A DNA stretch of 12,639 nucleotides from assembly GCA_030605675.1 (NCBI GenBank), contig JAUWHV010000174.1, positions 1-12,639 of the forward strand, in the 5' to 3' direction. The position numbers and the translations under genes are program-made. Within the stretch, counting starts at the first letter, position 1. Each line of letters opens with the position of its first letter. Of this stretch, positions 1-7,302 are shown piece by piece. This stretch comes from Deltaproteobacteria bacterium (lineage in GTDB: Bacteria; Desulfobacterota; Dissulfuribacteria; Dissulfuribacterales; UBA3076). A model generated the notes under the pieces. That model had not been told where the DNA came from. It worked only from the letters and a program-made list of their open reading frames with translations, and searched no databases.

Positions 1-44
1 GGCGATTAAAAGGGAAAGGGGGGATGGTGGTTTAAAGTGGGGAA

Positions 45-102
45 GATGAATAGGATGAATGGATGAATAGGATGGGTGGATGAGTGGGTGGGTGGATGGG
101 TG
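45..102. repeat. Octamer tandem repeat, G-rich on the plus strand
   Basis: About seven units of the form GATGRRTG (8 or 9 nt each, for example GATGAATG, GATGGGTG, GATGAGTG) run head to tail and stop 2 nt before the mltG stop codon. The last half has closely spaced GGG and GG runs. The array sits at the 3' end of mltG, so on that gene's strand it would be transcribed as a C-rich tail. Nothing else is visible in bases 1-44. Confidence 0.8.
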
Positions 103-104
103 GT

Positions 105-1247
105 CTAGTTCTGGCTTTCACCTGCAGGGAGGTCTGGCGGGCCTGGCTTTGTGTCATCTTGTGTGTGTTTTTCTGACTTGGTCTCAGTGGTTTGTGTTGA
201 AGTTGAATCAGTAGGGGCTTTTTTTATGGGCCGGTATTTACGCCGGCGTTGGTATTGATTTACGGCCCTATTGTGTTCAGCCAAAGTCCGGGAAAAACAA
301 TGTGTCCCGTTATTTCGTGAAACGAAAAACAAATAATCTTTTTTTGATGGATAGAGAGCCGCCCTGATGGATTCCTTGCCCGGGTTTGAAATCGGTCCCT
401 TGGGAAGACCTCTGTTTACGTAAGTGTTATAGGGAGTCATTTTTCTTAGATCTTTCCATCTGAGACGGCGCTTTTTTACCTTGGTTTCCACAAGTATCCC
501 ATAGTGGACAGTTGGATCTGCCTGGAGCGGCATGTTTTTTTTCATGCGATTCCAGAATACGCAAGCAATTAGCGGCCTTTCTCTTGACCGCATGGCCTCT
601 TTTTCCACTATGGAAGCAATGGTCACTATATCGTGGATTTGAACACCCAGTTCTTCCGTTCTGCGGCTGAATTCTTCTGAATTCCATACTTCCCGGAAAT
701 GATTTACAAAGGTGCGGAGCATCTCACGTGCCGTGGCGTCCTTGGTCAATTGATAGGTGTCAGGGTAAACATAGCCCTCGGCGCTATCAGCCTTTATGCC
801 CAAAGTCCTTAAGATGTTTTTGTCTCTTGCCGCATTGAGAAATGAATCGCTTGATATCAATTTCGCATTTGCAAGAAGGGCATCTATTTGAAACAGGTTA
901 TAGCCCTCGGGGATGGTAACCATATATTGGCGGATTTTCCCCTGGACCAGGTAATCCAGGATCTCTACAGGCGATTGGGTTGGAGAGAGCTCATATTCTC
1001 CTGCCTTGATTCTGGTTGTTGCATTTTCCCACCAGGCCAGGCAATAAAACGCCCTCTTGGATTTGATTAAGCCTTCTGTTTCAAGTAGTTGTGCTGCTGA
1101 GGAAAAGGTGCTCCCTGTGGGAATTAATATGATCTTATTCGTGCCTGTTTCCGAAACAGGTTGTGTACATTCTTTCCAGGTCTGATAACCGGACAGAAAA
1201 ACTAAATAGAGTAAAACAGGTAACCAAAATTCACGTATTATGCGCAT
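105..1247 (-). CDS. mltG: Endolytic murein transglycosylase MltG (YceG family)
   Basis: MltG is an inner-membrane enzyme that cleaves nascent peptidoglycan glycan strands and helps set strand length. The 380-residue product has one N-terminal membrane anchor (about residues 8-20), a LysM-like part (about 40-110, including IPEGYNLFQI), then the YceG catalytic domain. The catalytic domain carries the family motifs EGYVYPDTY (157-165), ASIVEKEA (211-218, where the catalytic Glu of the E. coli enzyme lies), LQADPTVHYG (241-250), YNTY (273-276), GLPKGPISNPG (280-290) and the closing H/N-rich segment near 316-330. About 40 residues after the domain form a hydrophilic Thr/Lys/Pro-rich tail that is not part of the usual fold. 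The start is the ATG preceding the membrane anchor; the Shine-Dalgarno is weak (AGGT 3 nt upstream). It lies downstream of tsaC on the same strand, 118 nt apart, with an inverted repeat between them. Confidence 0.95.
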   Translation of the reverse strand: MRIIREFWLPVLLYLVFLSGYQTWKECTQPVSETGTNKIILIPTGSTFSSAAQLLETEGLIKSKRAFYCLAWWENATTRIKAGEYELSPTQSPVEILDYLVQGKIRQYMVTIPEGYNLFQIDALLANAKLISSDSFLNAARDKNILRTLGIKADSAEGYVYPDTYQLTKDATAREMLRTFVNHFREVWNSEEFSRRTEELGVQIHDIVTIASIVEKEAMRSRERPLIACVFWNRMKKNMPLQADPTVHYGILVETKVKKRRLRWKDLRKMTPYNTYVNRGLPKGPISNPGKESIRAALYPSKKDYLFFVSRNNGTHCFSRTLAEHNRAVNQYQRRRKYRPIKKAPTDSTSTQTTETKSEKHTQDDTKPGPPDLPAGESQN

Positions 1248-1272
1248 ATTACCTAAGTTGAGCGATTAGATT

Positions 1273-1369
1273 TTAGCCATTAGCAGTTAGCTTTTGGATA
1301 AAACCGTTCAACATCCTCTTTACCTCATTGACCTGTTGATTAAGCTAATAGCTAACCGCTAACGGCTAA
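1273..1369. repeat. Imperfect inverted repeat, heptamer-phased arms
   Basis: Left arm TTAGCCATTAGCAGTTAGC (1273-1291) and right arm GCTAACCGCTAACGGCTAA (1351-1369) are reverse complements at 17 of 19 positions, separated by 59 nt. Within each arm TTAGC recurs every 7 nt. The right arm overlaps the tsaC stop codon. In RNA it would form a long hairpin between tsaC and mltG; no T-run follows, so it is not a clear terminator. It is probably a dispersed intergenic palindrome. Confidence 0.75.
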
Positions 1370-1977
1370 CCGCACAGATCCATATCTTTCGGGCTGATTG
1401 CCCCTTCTCGTACGATTTCAGGAGGGTCAGTGCATACATCTATGATCGTGGATGGTGCCCCTCCGGATGTGGGGCCCCCGTCCAGTATATAGTCAGGGGG
1501 ACAAGATCGTAACTGATCCGCAACTTCCTCGGCCTTATAGGTGGTGGGGTGTTCTGAGATGTTTGCACTGGTTGCGGTCATGGGATTCCCCAGGGTTTGT
1601 ACCAGGGAATGTGCCCATGAATGGCTGGAGATTCTTACACCCACTTTGGCTGTATCTGCACAAAGTGGCCATGGTAATCCAGGTTTAGCCGGCAAAAGCA
1701 GGGTCAAGGGACCCGGCCAGAAGCGCTCCATCAAGGTAACTGCTGCCGGCGGAACCCGGCTGACCAGATGGATGAGATCCGAAGTATCTGAAATGAGGAT
1801 CAAAAGTGGTTTGTGCCTTGGCCTTTTTTTGATTACATAGATTCGCTCAAGGGCATCGATGTGTTTTATTGAGGCCCCAAGCCCATAGCTCGTCTCTGTG
1901 GGAAAGGCTACCACTCCACCTTTCTGCATTATATCTGCAGCTCGTTGAATCAATATGCTGTCAGGTGGTGGGACCAT
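1366..1977 (-). CDS. tsaC: Threonylcarbamoyl-AMP synthase, TsaC/Sua5/YrdC family
   Basis: This enzyme makes L-threonylcarbamoyl-AMP from threonine, bicarbonate and ATP, the first step of the t6A modification at position 37 of ANN-decoding tRNAs in the cytosol. At 203 residues it is the short YrdC-only form, without the Sua5 C-terminal domain. Visible motifs: PTETSYGLG (26-34), KKRPRHKPL (50-58, the Lys/Arg substrate cleft), FWPGPLTLLL (86-95), VGVRIS (112-117), TSANISE (136-142), DGGPTSGGAPSTIID (166-180) and a final REGAIS (190-195). The ATG has no strong Shine-Dalgarno; an A/T-rich stretch precedes it. mltG follows on the same strand. The symbol could equally be sua5 or ywlC by naming convention; the family assignment is secure. 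Confidence 0.93.
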   Translation of the reverse strand: MVPPPDSILIQRAADIMQKGGVVAFPTETSYGLGASIKHIDALERIYVIKKRPRHKPLLILISDTSDLIHLVSRVPPAAVTLMERFWPGPLTLLLPAKPGLPWPLCADTAKVGVRISSHSWAHSLVQTLGNPMTATSANISEHPTTYKAEEVADQLRSCPPDYILDGGPTSGGAPSTIIDVCTDPPEIVREGAISPKDMDLCG

Positions 1978-2220
1978 ATGATAATTAAAAAAAATACCTG
2001 TGCGGTTAAGAAACTACTCAAACTACTCAAACGTTCATGACGAGTGCTTTTTTCGCCCCCAGCCAACTTCTCTGTCCTCTTGATGATGCCTCACAGCATA
2101 TCCGTCATATAAGCTGCACACGTAATTACAGAAGGATGCTGTGAACGCCTTTTTACAACAATTTTCAGCTTACAGCAAATATGCAAATACGCATGTTTTC
2201 CCCCACCGGCCCTAAGTGAC

Positions 2221-3552
2221 ATGATGAGGTCGAAACTCGAGGCATTTCTGGATCGCAAGGAAATCAGGGAGGTCTTTGACATGGAATTTTTGCTTAAAAG
2301 AGGCGTGCCGCCGGATGCATCTGTTGGTACGCTGAGAGAGGTTCTCAGGCTTATCGATGCCTTGCCCCGGAGAGATTATACCGTTAAGCTTGGCTCATTA
2401 TTGGAAAAGGAACAAAGGAAATATTATTTTGAATCGCTCAAGAAGCGATTTCCTATTCAGTTATTAAACATGTTTAAATGGTTTAAAAGACAACCGGACA
2501 AAATCAAGAGCCCAACGCTGGACTGGGTCCAGGTTGAAGTAACGACCCTTTGCAATGGAGCCTGCATCTATTGTCCCCATACCCTGATGGGGAAACGTTG
2601 GACAAACAAACAGATGTCGATAGATCTCTTTTGTAAATTGATCCCTTTTTTCAAATATACGGACATGGTTTACCTGCAGGGGTGGGGAGAACCTCTTCTT
2701 AACAACGATATCTTTGAAATGATCCGTATTTGCAAGAATCAAGGCAAACGCACAGGATTTACTACAAACGCCATGCTTCTTACTGAAGATACCATCCGAA
2801 AGTTGGTTGATTTGGAGTTGGACATCATCGGTATCAGTCTCGCCGGCACCACAACACCAACCCACAACCAGATCCGTAAAGGGACCGACTTTAATAAACT
2901 CGTTTCCAATCTTGAACTGCTGCGCAAGATAAAAGCTGAAAGGAAAACTCATGTCCCGGCGGTGCATCTGGCCTATCTCATGCTCAGATCCAATTTTCAT
3001 GAACTTAAGGAGATTCTCCCCCTTGCAAAAAGGGTGGGAGCAAAACAGATAGTAGCCGGCAACCTGACTTTGATCATTGATCCGAAACTTACCGCAGAAG
3101 CGATCTTCAACGATACACGGCGTACGGACTATTATAGCATCGCGCTGGAGGAGATCAAAGACAAAGCAGCTAGTGAAAACATCATCTTTGATTATCACGG
3201 CCCCGGCCTTGACAATGCCTCCGGCTGCTGCCGCGAAAATGTACGCCATGCGTGTGTCATCAATGTTGAAGGTGAGGTCGTCCCATGCGTTCTTACCGAT
3301 CCGGTTCTTTGTAAAACCCGCGAACCCGGTGACCGTAATCCCCCCTGTTACATCTTCAAGGGTCAGTTTTTCCCGATAAGAGGAATCTCCTTTGGGAACA
3401 TACAAAACGAAAGCTTAACCCATATCTGGAACAAGAAGGAATACTCCGGCTTCAGAGAGTTTTTCAATCCGAACATAACGAGAAGCTCTGAGCAAATTCT
3501 ATCAGAAATGCCTCAATGCTGCGTAAAATGTTATAAGAGGCTGGGGGCGTAA
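2221..3552 (+). CDS. Radical SAM protein with SPASM-like C-terminus
   Basis: A 443-residue protein with a helical N-terminal region (about 1-98), then a radical SAM core. The core has CNGACIYC (residues 111-118; Cys 111, 115 and 118 would bind the 4Fe-4S cluster that cleaves SAM), a GWGEP motif (154-158) in place of the usual GGEP, and TTNAMLL (181-187). The C-terminal third is Cys-rich (336, 337, 345, 356, 364, 376, 433, 434, 437) and contains VNVEGEVVPC-like and GNIQNESLTHIW segments typical of SPASM/twitch domains, which hold extra Fe-S clusters. Substrate is unknown; no peptide precursor or partner enzyme lies beside it. Start: ATG at 2221 has no Shine-Dalgarno, while the in-frame ATG at 2281 has AGGGAGG 8 nt upstream. 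The longer start is kept because residues 1-20 continue an amphipathic helix, but 2281 (423 residues) is a real alternative. It converges on ahcY with 16 nt between stops. Its last 16 codons are duplicated exactly at 8499-8550. Confidence 0.85.
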   Translation: MMRSKLEAFLDRKEIREVFDMEFLLKRGVPPDASVGTLREVLRLIDALPRRDYTVKLGSLLEKEQRKYYFESLKKRFPIQLLNMFKWFKRQPDKIKSPTLDWVQVEVTTLCNGACIYCPHTLMGKRWTNKQMSIDLFCKLIPFFKYTDMVYLQGWGEPLLNNDIFEMIRICKNQGKRTGFTTNAMLLTEDTIRKLVDLELDIIGISLAGTTTPTHNQIRKGTDFNKLVSNLELLRKIKAERKTHVPAVHLAYLMLRSNFHELKEILPLAKRVGAKQIVAGNLTLIIDPKLTAEAIFNDTRRTDYYSIALEEIKDKAASENIIFDYHGPGLDNASGCCRENVRHACVINVEGEVVPCVLTDPVLCKTREPGDRNPPCYIFKGQFFPIRGISFGNIQNESLTHIWNKKEYSGFREFFNPNITRSSEQILSEMPQCCVKCYKRLGA

Positions 3553-3553
3553 T
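3502..3553 (+). repeat. 52-bp direct repeat, copy A (3' end of the radical SAM gene)
   Basis: This segment covers the last 16 codons (ending CCVKCYKRLGA) and stop of the radical SAM gene plus one base. It is identical over 52 nt to 8499-8550 in the same orientation. The identity ends abruptly on both sides: A against G before it, G against A after it. Confidence 0.95.
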
Positions 3554-3568
3554 GGGCGGTGAGCGAAA

Positions 3569-4825
3569 TCAGGTCCCCATTTCCCACGAAGACAGATACT
3601 TCTTTTGCTCCTGAGTGAGTGTGTCTATCCGGATGCCCATGCTCGACAATTTCAGCCTTGCAATCTCACGGTCTATTTCTTCCGGTACGCCGTAGACCTT
3701 TTTCTCCCACCCGATATCCTTTTTTAACATATATTCCGAGCATAGGGCCTGGTTGGCAAAGCTCATATCCATGACGCTTGAAGGATGCCCCTCAGCGGCA
3801 GCCAGGTTAATAAGCCTGCCCTCTCCCAGGACATATATACACCTTTTATTTATCAAGGCGTGTTCTTCTACATAGTCGCGAATTGTACGCTTTTCTTTGG
3901 TTATCTTCTCCAGGGATTCGAGATCGATTTCCACGTTAAAGTGACCAGAGTTAGCTACAATGGCGCCGTCTTTCATCTTGAGAAAATGCTCTTTGCGGAT
4001 GACGTTAATATTTCCGGTGACAGTGCAGAAGAAATCACCCTGGGGAGCTGCCTCCGCCATAGGCGTGACTTCAAATCCGTCCATGACGGCCTCAAGGGCC
4101 TCCAGTGGCTCTATTTCCGTAACAACCACCCTGGCACCCATGCCTTTGGCCCTCATGGCCAGGCCCTTGCCACACCAGCCGTAACCCGCCACCACGAAAA
4201 TGCTGCCTGCCACAAGCCTGTTAGTGGCCCTGAGAAAGCCATCCAGGGTAGACTGTCCTGTCCCGTAACGGTTATCAAACAGATGTTTGGTATTTGCGTC
4301 ATTGACCGCCACAATCGGGTAATTGAGCACTCCATCCGAGGCCATTGCCCGAAGCCTGATCACCCCGGTAGTGGTCTCTTCTGTTCCGCCGATCATATTA
4401 CCCAGCAGTTCTTTTCGCTCGGTATGGAGGGTGGAGACCAGATCCGCCCCATCATCCATGGTGATTTGCGGTTTTGCGTCACAAACCGCTCTCAAATGAT
4501 TATAGTAGGTATCATTGTCCTCGCCTTTAATGGCAAATACCGGGATACCATCGTTCTTGACCAGGGAGGCCGTCACGTCATCCTGGGTGCTGAGAGGATT
4601 TGAGGCGCATAAATACACTTCAGCACCCCCTGCCTTCAGGGTCTGGACAAGGGAGGCGGTCTCAGTTGTGACATGCAGGCATGCCCCGATACGGATCCCT
4701 TCAAGGGGCCTATCCTTCAGAAAACGCTCCCTTATCAGGTTCAATACAGGCATGCTCTTGGCAGCCCACTCAATGCGCAGGAGTCCGGCCTCTGCCAGGC
4801 TTTCATCCTTAATATGATAATTCAT
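3569..4825 (-). CDS. ahcY: Adenosylhomocysteinase (S-adenosyl-L-homocysteine hydrolase)
   Basis: AhcY reversibly hydrolyses S-adenosylhomocysteine to adenosine and homocysteine using bound NAD, relieving product inhibition of methyltransferases. The 418-residue protein is full length for the compact form. Visible motifs: HVTTETA (51-57), MDDGADLVSTLH (123-134, substrate-binding Asp), GTEETTTG (147-154, catalytic Glu), NDANTKHLFDNRYGTGQS (175-192, with the Lys and Asp of the active site and NAD-contacting Asn/Tyr/Gly), the Rossmann loop GYGWCGKG (214-221), NSGHFNVEID (292-301) and EGHPSSVMD (345-353). The C-terminus ends in SSWEMGT, as in short bacterial and archaeal forms, not the KPxxYRY tail of eukaryotic enzymes. 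Start: ATG with AAGGAG 8 nt upstream, the Shine-Dalgarno overlapping the metK stop codon. The 12-nt gap to metK and shared strand argue for one transcript. Confidence 0.97.
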   Translation of the reverse strand: MNYHIKDESLAEAGLLRIEWAAKSMPVLNLIRERFLKDRPLEGIRIGACLHVTTETASLVQTLKAGGAEVYLCASNPLSTQDDVTASLVKNDGIPVFAIKGEDNDTYYNHLRAVCDAKPQITMDDGADLVSTLHTERKELLGNMIGGTEETTTGVIRLRAMASDGVLNYPIVAVNDANTKHLFDNRYGTGQSTLDGFLRATNRLVAGSIFVVAGYGWCGKGLAMRAKGMGARVVVTEIEPLEALEAVMDGFEVTPMAEAAPQGDFFCTVTGNINVIRKEHFLKMKDGAIVANSGHFNVEIDLESLEKITKEKRTIRDYVEEHALINKRCIYVLGEGRLINLAAAEGHPSSVMDMSFANQALCSEYMLKKDIGWEKKVYGVPEEIDREIARLKLSSMGIRIDTLTQEQKKYLSSWEMGT

Positions 4826-4837
4826 GCCTTTATCTCC

Positions 4838-5992
4838 TTACAGTCCCGCCTGTTCCTTGAGAGTTTCCACCATGTCCAGGCGCTCCCAGGTAAATTCCGG
4901 CTCAGGTCTGCCGAAATGACCATATGCAGCCGTCTTCTTAAAGATCGGCCGTCTCATGTCCAGGTAATCAATGATGTCCTTTGGTTTAAAACTGAAATTC
5001 TGTTCTATGAGTTCTACAATCCGCTCCCGTGGAATGGCCTCAGTACCAAAAGTGCAGACATTTATGGCCAGGGGCCGGGTAACACCAATAGCGTAAGCTA
5101 CCTGGACCTCGCATTCCCTTACAACCCCGGCGGCCACCAGATTCTTGGCCACGTAGCGGGCCATATACGAAGGGGAACGGTCAACCTTTGTCGGATCTTT
5201 TCCGGAAAAGGCACCGCCACCGTGATGACCACGGCCTCCGTAAGTATCCACAATAATCTTTCTCCCGGTAATTCCACAGTCTGCCAAAGGACCGCCTACT
5301 ACAAAACGCCCTGTGCTGTTTATAAAAAACTCTGTCTTTCCGGTTAAGTGCTCAGGTGCAACGACTTTTTTAACAACCTCTTCAATCACTGCCTCTTTCA
5401 CTTCCTTAGTGCTGACTCCGGGGTCATGCTGGGCAGCTATTACGATGGAATGGGCCGAGACAGGTCTTCCGTCCTCATACTGAATCGTAACCTGTGACTT
5501 GCCGTCAGGTCTTAAAAAGGGCAAAGTCCCTTTCTTTCTCACCTCTGCCAGACGAAATGCCAGTCGATGGGCATACCATATGGGCATGGGCATGTAGTCG
5601 GGAGTCTCGTCGCAGGCATAACCAAACATCAGACCCTGATCTCCAGCTCCCAGGTCGCCTTCACGATCCACACCAAGGGCTATGTCCGGCGACTGTTTGT
5701 CAATGCTGGAAACAACTGCACAGGTCTGCCAGTCAAAACCCATGGAAGAATTGGAGTACCCGATTTCTTTTATAGTACCACGGACTACCTGGGGCATATC
5801 TACATAGCAATCTGTTGTTATCTCCCCCGCAATCAAGGCCAGCCCCGTGGTTACCAGAGTTTCACAGGCAACCCGGGCATAAGGGTCTTTGTCTAAGATG
5901 GCATCCAGAATAGCGTCTGAGATCTGATCCGCCACCTTGTCGGGGTGACCCTCGGTTACTGACTCAGACGTAAAAAGAAAATTCCGCATCAT
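4838..5992 (-). CDS. metK: Methionine adenosyltransferase (SAM synthetase)
   Basis: MetK makes S-adenosylmethionine from methionine and ATP, with hydrolysis of the tripolyphosphate intermediate. The 384-residue length is normal. All family signatures are present: FTSESVTEGHPDK (7-19), GAGDQG (115-120), DGKSQVT (163-169), the glycine-rich GGPLADCGITGRKIIVDTYG region (233-252) and HGGGAFSGKDPTKVDRS (257-273), which includes the Lys and Asp of the ATP/metal site. Two ATG codons are adjacent; the first is 10 nt after a perfect AGGAGGT, so it is chosen. ahcY follows 12 nt downstream. The Shine-Dalgarno abuts the T-run of a terminator-like hairpin that follows the tRNA-Ser pair. No promoter can fit between that hairpin and the gene, so metK is probably reached by read-through from the tRNA promoter or from a promoter inside the tRNA genes. 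Confidence 0.98.
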   Translation of the reverse strand: MMRNFLFTSESVTEGHPDKVADQISDAILDAILDKDPYARVACETLVTTGLALIAGEITTDCYVDMPQVVRGTIKEIGYSNSSMGFDWQTCAVVSSIDKQSPDIALGVDREGDLGAGDQGLMFGYACDETPDYMPMPIWYAHRLAFRLAEVRKKGTLPFLRPDGKSQVTIQYEDGRPVSAHSIVIAAQHDPGVSTKEVKEAVIEEVVKKVVAPEHLTGKTEFFINSTGRFVVGGPLADCGITGRKIIVDTYGGRGHHGGGAFSGKDPTKVDRSPSYMARYVAKNLVAAGVVRECEVQVAYAIGVTRPLAINVCTFGTEAIPRERIVELIEQNFSFKPKDIIDYLDMRRPIFKKTAAYGHFGRPEPEFTWERLDMVETLKEQAGL

Positions 5993-6009
5993 GACTAGAT
6001 ATACCTCCT

Positions 6010-6034
6010 AAAAAATACCGGCTTTCACCGGCAT
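6010..6034 (-). terminator. GNRA-loop hairpin plus T-run between tRNA-Ser(GCU) and metK
   Basis: On the minus strand ATGCCGGT, loop GAAA, GCCGGTAT forms an 8-bp stem (two G-U pairs) closed by a GAAA tetraloop and followed at once by six T. This has the form of an intrinsic terminator ending the tRNA transcript. The T-run touches the metK Shine-Dalgarno AGGAGGT (6003-6009), so it could also act as an attenuator or processing site within a tRNA-metK-ahcY transcript. Confidence 0.7.
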
Positions 6035-6051
6035 CCGAGAAATTAATTCTT

Positions 6052-6143
<92 letters not shown>

Positions 6144-6158
6144 GTATTGATATTTTTT

Positions 6159-6246
6159 TGGCGGAGGGAGTAGGATTCGAACCCACGGTACCTCTCGGCA
6201 CAGCGGTTTTCAAGACCGCCGCCTTCAACCACTCGGCCATCCCTCC
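6159..6246 (-). tRNA. tRNA-Ser, anticodon UGA
   Basis: Acceptor arms GGAGGGA and TCCCTCC pair perfectly. The anticodon stem GCGGT/ACCGC encloses loop CTTGAAA, giving anticodon UGA (reads UCA and related codons). It has a long class II variable arm, T arm GTGGG-TTCGAAT-CCTAC with one G-U pair, discriminator G and an encoded CCA (6159-6161). Length 88 nt. It is the first gene of the minus-strand tRNA-Ser pair, about 33 nt downstream of the expected transcription start. Confidence 0.96.
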
Positions 6247-6285
6247 AGGCAGAGATCAATCATTGAGCAATTGTTTAACGAATAC

Positions 6286-6314
6286 AAATTACTGACGGCA
6301 GTAAATACTGTCAA
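6286..6314 (-). promoter_or_regulatory. Sigma-70-type promoter for the tRNA-Ser pair
   Basis: On the minus strand a perfect -35 TTGACA (6309-6314) and -10 TAATTT (6286-6291) are exactly 17 nt apart. The expected start is near 6279, giving a short leader to tRNA-Ser(UGA) at 6246. The spacer holds a small palindrome, TTACTG-ACGG-CAGTAA, which might be chance. This is the best visible promoter for the whole tRNA-metK-ahcY block. Confidence 0.65.
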
Positions 6315-6372
6315 GAAACGATTCCGGAGACTATATAATATAACCTGCCAGAAATACAAACTTTAAAAGTCC

Positions 6373-6490
6373 CTATTCAGATTGAAGGTTGAAGGCTGAA
6401 GGCTGAAGTATTTCAACCATCTCGCAACGATCGAATGCCCTAAGTTCCGTCCCTAAAAGCCTTCTACCTTCAGTCTATCCACCTGAATAG
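6373..6490. repeat. Imperfect inverted repeat, heptamer-phased arms
   Basis: Outer arms CTATTCAG (6373-6380) and CTGAATAG (6483-6490) are perfect reverse complements. Inner arms ATTGAAGGTTGAAGGCT (6381-6397) and 6458-6474 match as reverse complements at 15 of 17 positions. GAAGGYT recurs every 7 nt from 6384 to about 6411. The element accounts for most of the gap between the tRNA promoter and the tetR promoter; no reading frame is convincing in 6315-6514. It looks like a miniature, non-coding dispersed palindrome. Confidence 0.75.
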
Positions 6491-6514
6491 TTACAAATAT
6501 ATGAACATTTTCTC

Positions 6515-6544
6515 TTGACAAAAAGAGAATAAATGGAATAAATG
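6515..6544 (+). promoter_or_regulatory. Promoter of the TetR-family regulator gene
   Basis: A perfect -35 TTGACA (6515-6520) is followed after 18 nt by TAAATG (6539-6544), or after 17 nt by ATAAAT. The -10 is imperfect. The -10 element overlaps the left half of the palindromic operator at 6541-6562, the usual geometry for TetR autorepression. Confidence 0.55.
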
Positions 6545-6562
6545 AATGAACGTACATTCATT
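6541..6562. promoter_or_regulatory. TetR/FadR-type palindromic operator
   Basis: The arms AATGAATG and CATTCATT are perfect reverse complements around the centre AACGTA, itself built on ACGT, so 20 of 22 positions are symmetric. It resembles the TGAATGA/TCATTCA box recalled for Bacillus FadR, and the adjacent gene encodes a FadR-like protein. Position over the -10 and transcription start predicts autorepression, relieved by a ligand; for FadR relatives this is long-chain acyl-CoA. Confidence 0.75.
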
Positions 6563-6584
6563 AAAATCCATATTGCACCTGCCT

Positions 6585-7235
6585 ATGAAAACTGCGGACA
6601 AGCATGATAAAATTGTACAAGCTGCCATTCGGGTGTTTGCCCGTAATGGTTTTTTCGATTCTCGCATATCAGAAATAGCCAAAGAAGCCAATGTGGCTGA
6701 TGGTACTATTTATCTTTATTTCAACAATAAGTACGACATCCTCATCACTATATTTGAAGAGGAAATGGGCAAAATCATTGCCAGGGTGAAGCAAGAAATA
6801 GCTTCATTTGATGACCCGCGGGAAAAGTTGGAGCGCTTTGCCTATCTCCACTTGATCCTGGTGCAAGAAAATAGAGACCTGGCAGAAGTAATTCAGGTAG
6901 AGCTGCGTCAAAGCAGCAAGTTTATGAAGGAGTATCGCAACAAAAGATTTGCCGAATATGTCAACATCATCTCACACATAGTACGACAAGGTCAGGCCCG
7001 GGAGATCTTTCTGGCAGAAGTGATGCCCGGGATATTCAAAAGGGCCTTTTTCGGGGCACTGGATGAAATGTCCAGGTTCTGGGTCCTTTCTTACAAGAAA
7101 AAATACAGTGTCGCCACAGCCGCAAAGCAAATAAGTGATTATTTCCTCCAGGGGATCCTTGCCAAGGAGGCCCGCGAGGCAGTGCCTCCTCCGAATAGTC
7201 GAGCAAGACGTTCCGGCACGCGGAAGAAAACTTGA
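6585..7235 (+). CDS. TetR/AcrR-family regulator, FadR-like
   Basis: A 216-residue one-component repressor. The N-terminal helix-turn-helix (about residues 8-50) has ISEIAKEANVADGTIYLYF (28-46), nearly the classic TetR recognition helix, followed by NNKYDILITIFEEEMG. The C-terminal ligand domain contains VIQVELRQSS and FFGALDEMSRFWVLSYKKKY, strongly reminiscent of Bacillus subtilis FadR (YsiA), which controls fatty acid degradation and senses acyl-CoA. The reading frame is open from an ATG at 6546, but that codon lies inside the operator and upstream of the expected transcription start, so the ATG at 6585 is preferred although its Shine-Dalgarno is poor. The last 15 residues are Arg/Lys-rich. 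No fatty-acid gene lies in this window, so other targets must be elsewhere. The stop codon overlaps the -35 of the next promoter. Confidence 0.88.
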   Translation: MKTADKHDKIVQAAIRVFARNGFFDSRISEIAKEANVADGTIYLYFNNKYDILITIFEEEMGKIIARVKQEIASFDDPREKLERFAYLHLILVQENRDLAEVIQVELRQSSKFMKEYRNKRFAEYVNIISHIVRQGQAREIFLAEVMPGIFKRAFFGALDEMSRFWVLSYKKKYSVATAAKQISDYFLQGILAKEAREAVPPPNSRARRSGTRKKT

Positions 7236-7260
7236 CATCTATCCAGATTCATCCTATTTT
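7232..7260 (+). promoter_or_regulatory. Promoter of the AAA+ ATPase gene
   Basis: A perfect -35 TTGACA (7232-7237) overlaps the tetR stop codon. A -10 TATTTT (7255-7260) follows after exactly 17 nt. The predicted start near 7267 gives a leader of about 90 nt before the ATG at 7356, and a terminator-like hairpin lies inside that leader. Confidence 0.55.
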
Positions 7261-7302
7261 TAGATAGTTAAAAAGCGAATCATATCAGCAAGAGTAAACA
7301 CT

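Noticed and set aside
45..102. CRISPR array
   Set aside because: Units are 8-9 nt and contiguous with no spacers, so this is a simple tandem repeat.
2091..2282. 63-residue reading frame on the minus strand before the radical SAM gene
   Set aside because: It overlaps the radical SAM start on the other strand, has no Shine-Dalgarno and no recognisable composition or motif.
2464..3405. 313-residue minus-strand frame opposite the radical SAM gene
   Set aside because: Antisense shadow of a gene with clear Fe-S and SPASM motifs; no protein-like motifs in the shadow.
3785..4603. 272-residue plus-strand frame opposite ahcY
   Set aside because: Shadow of ahcY, whose motifs are complete.
7247..7257. 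ATTCATCCTAT as a copy of the left-edge octamer repeat or a TetR half-site
   Set aside because: An 11-nt match to low-complexity sequence lying in a promoter spacer is easily chance and lacks a palindromic partner.
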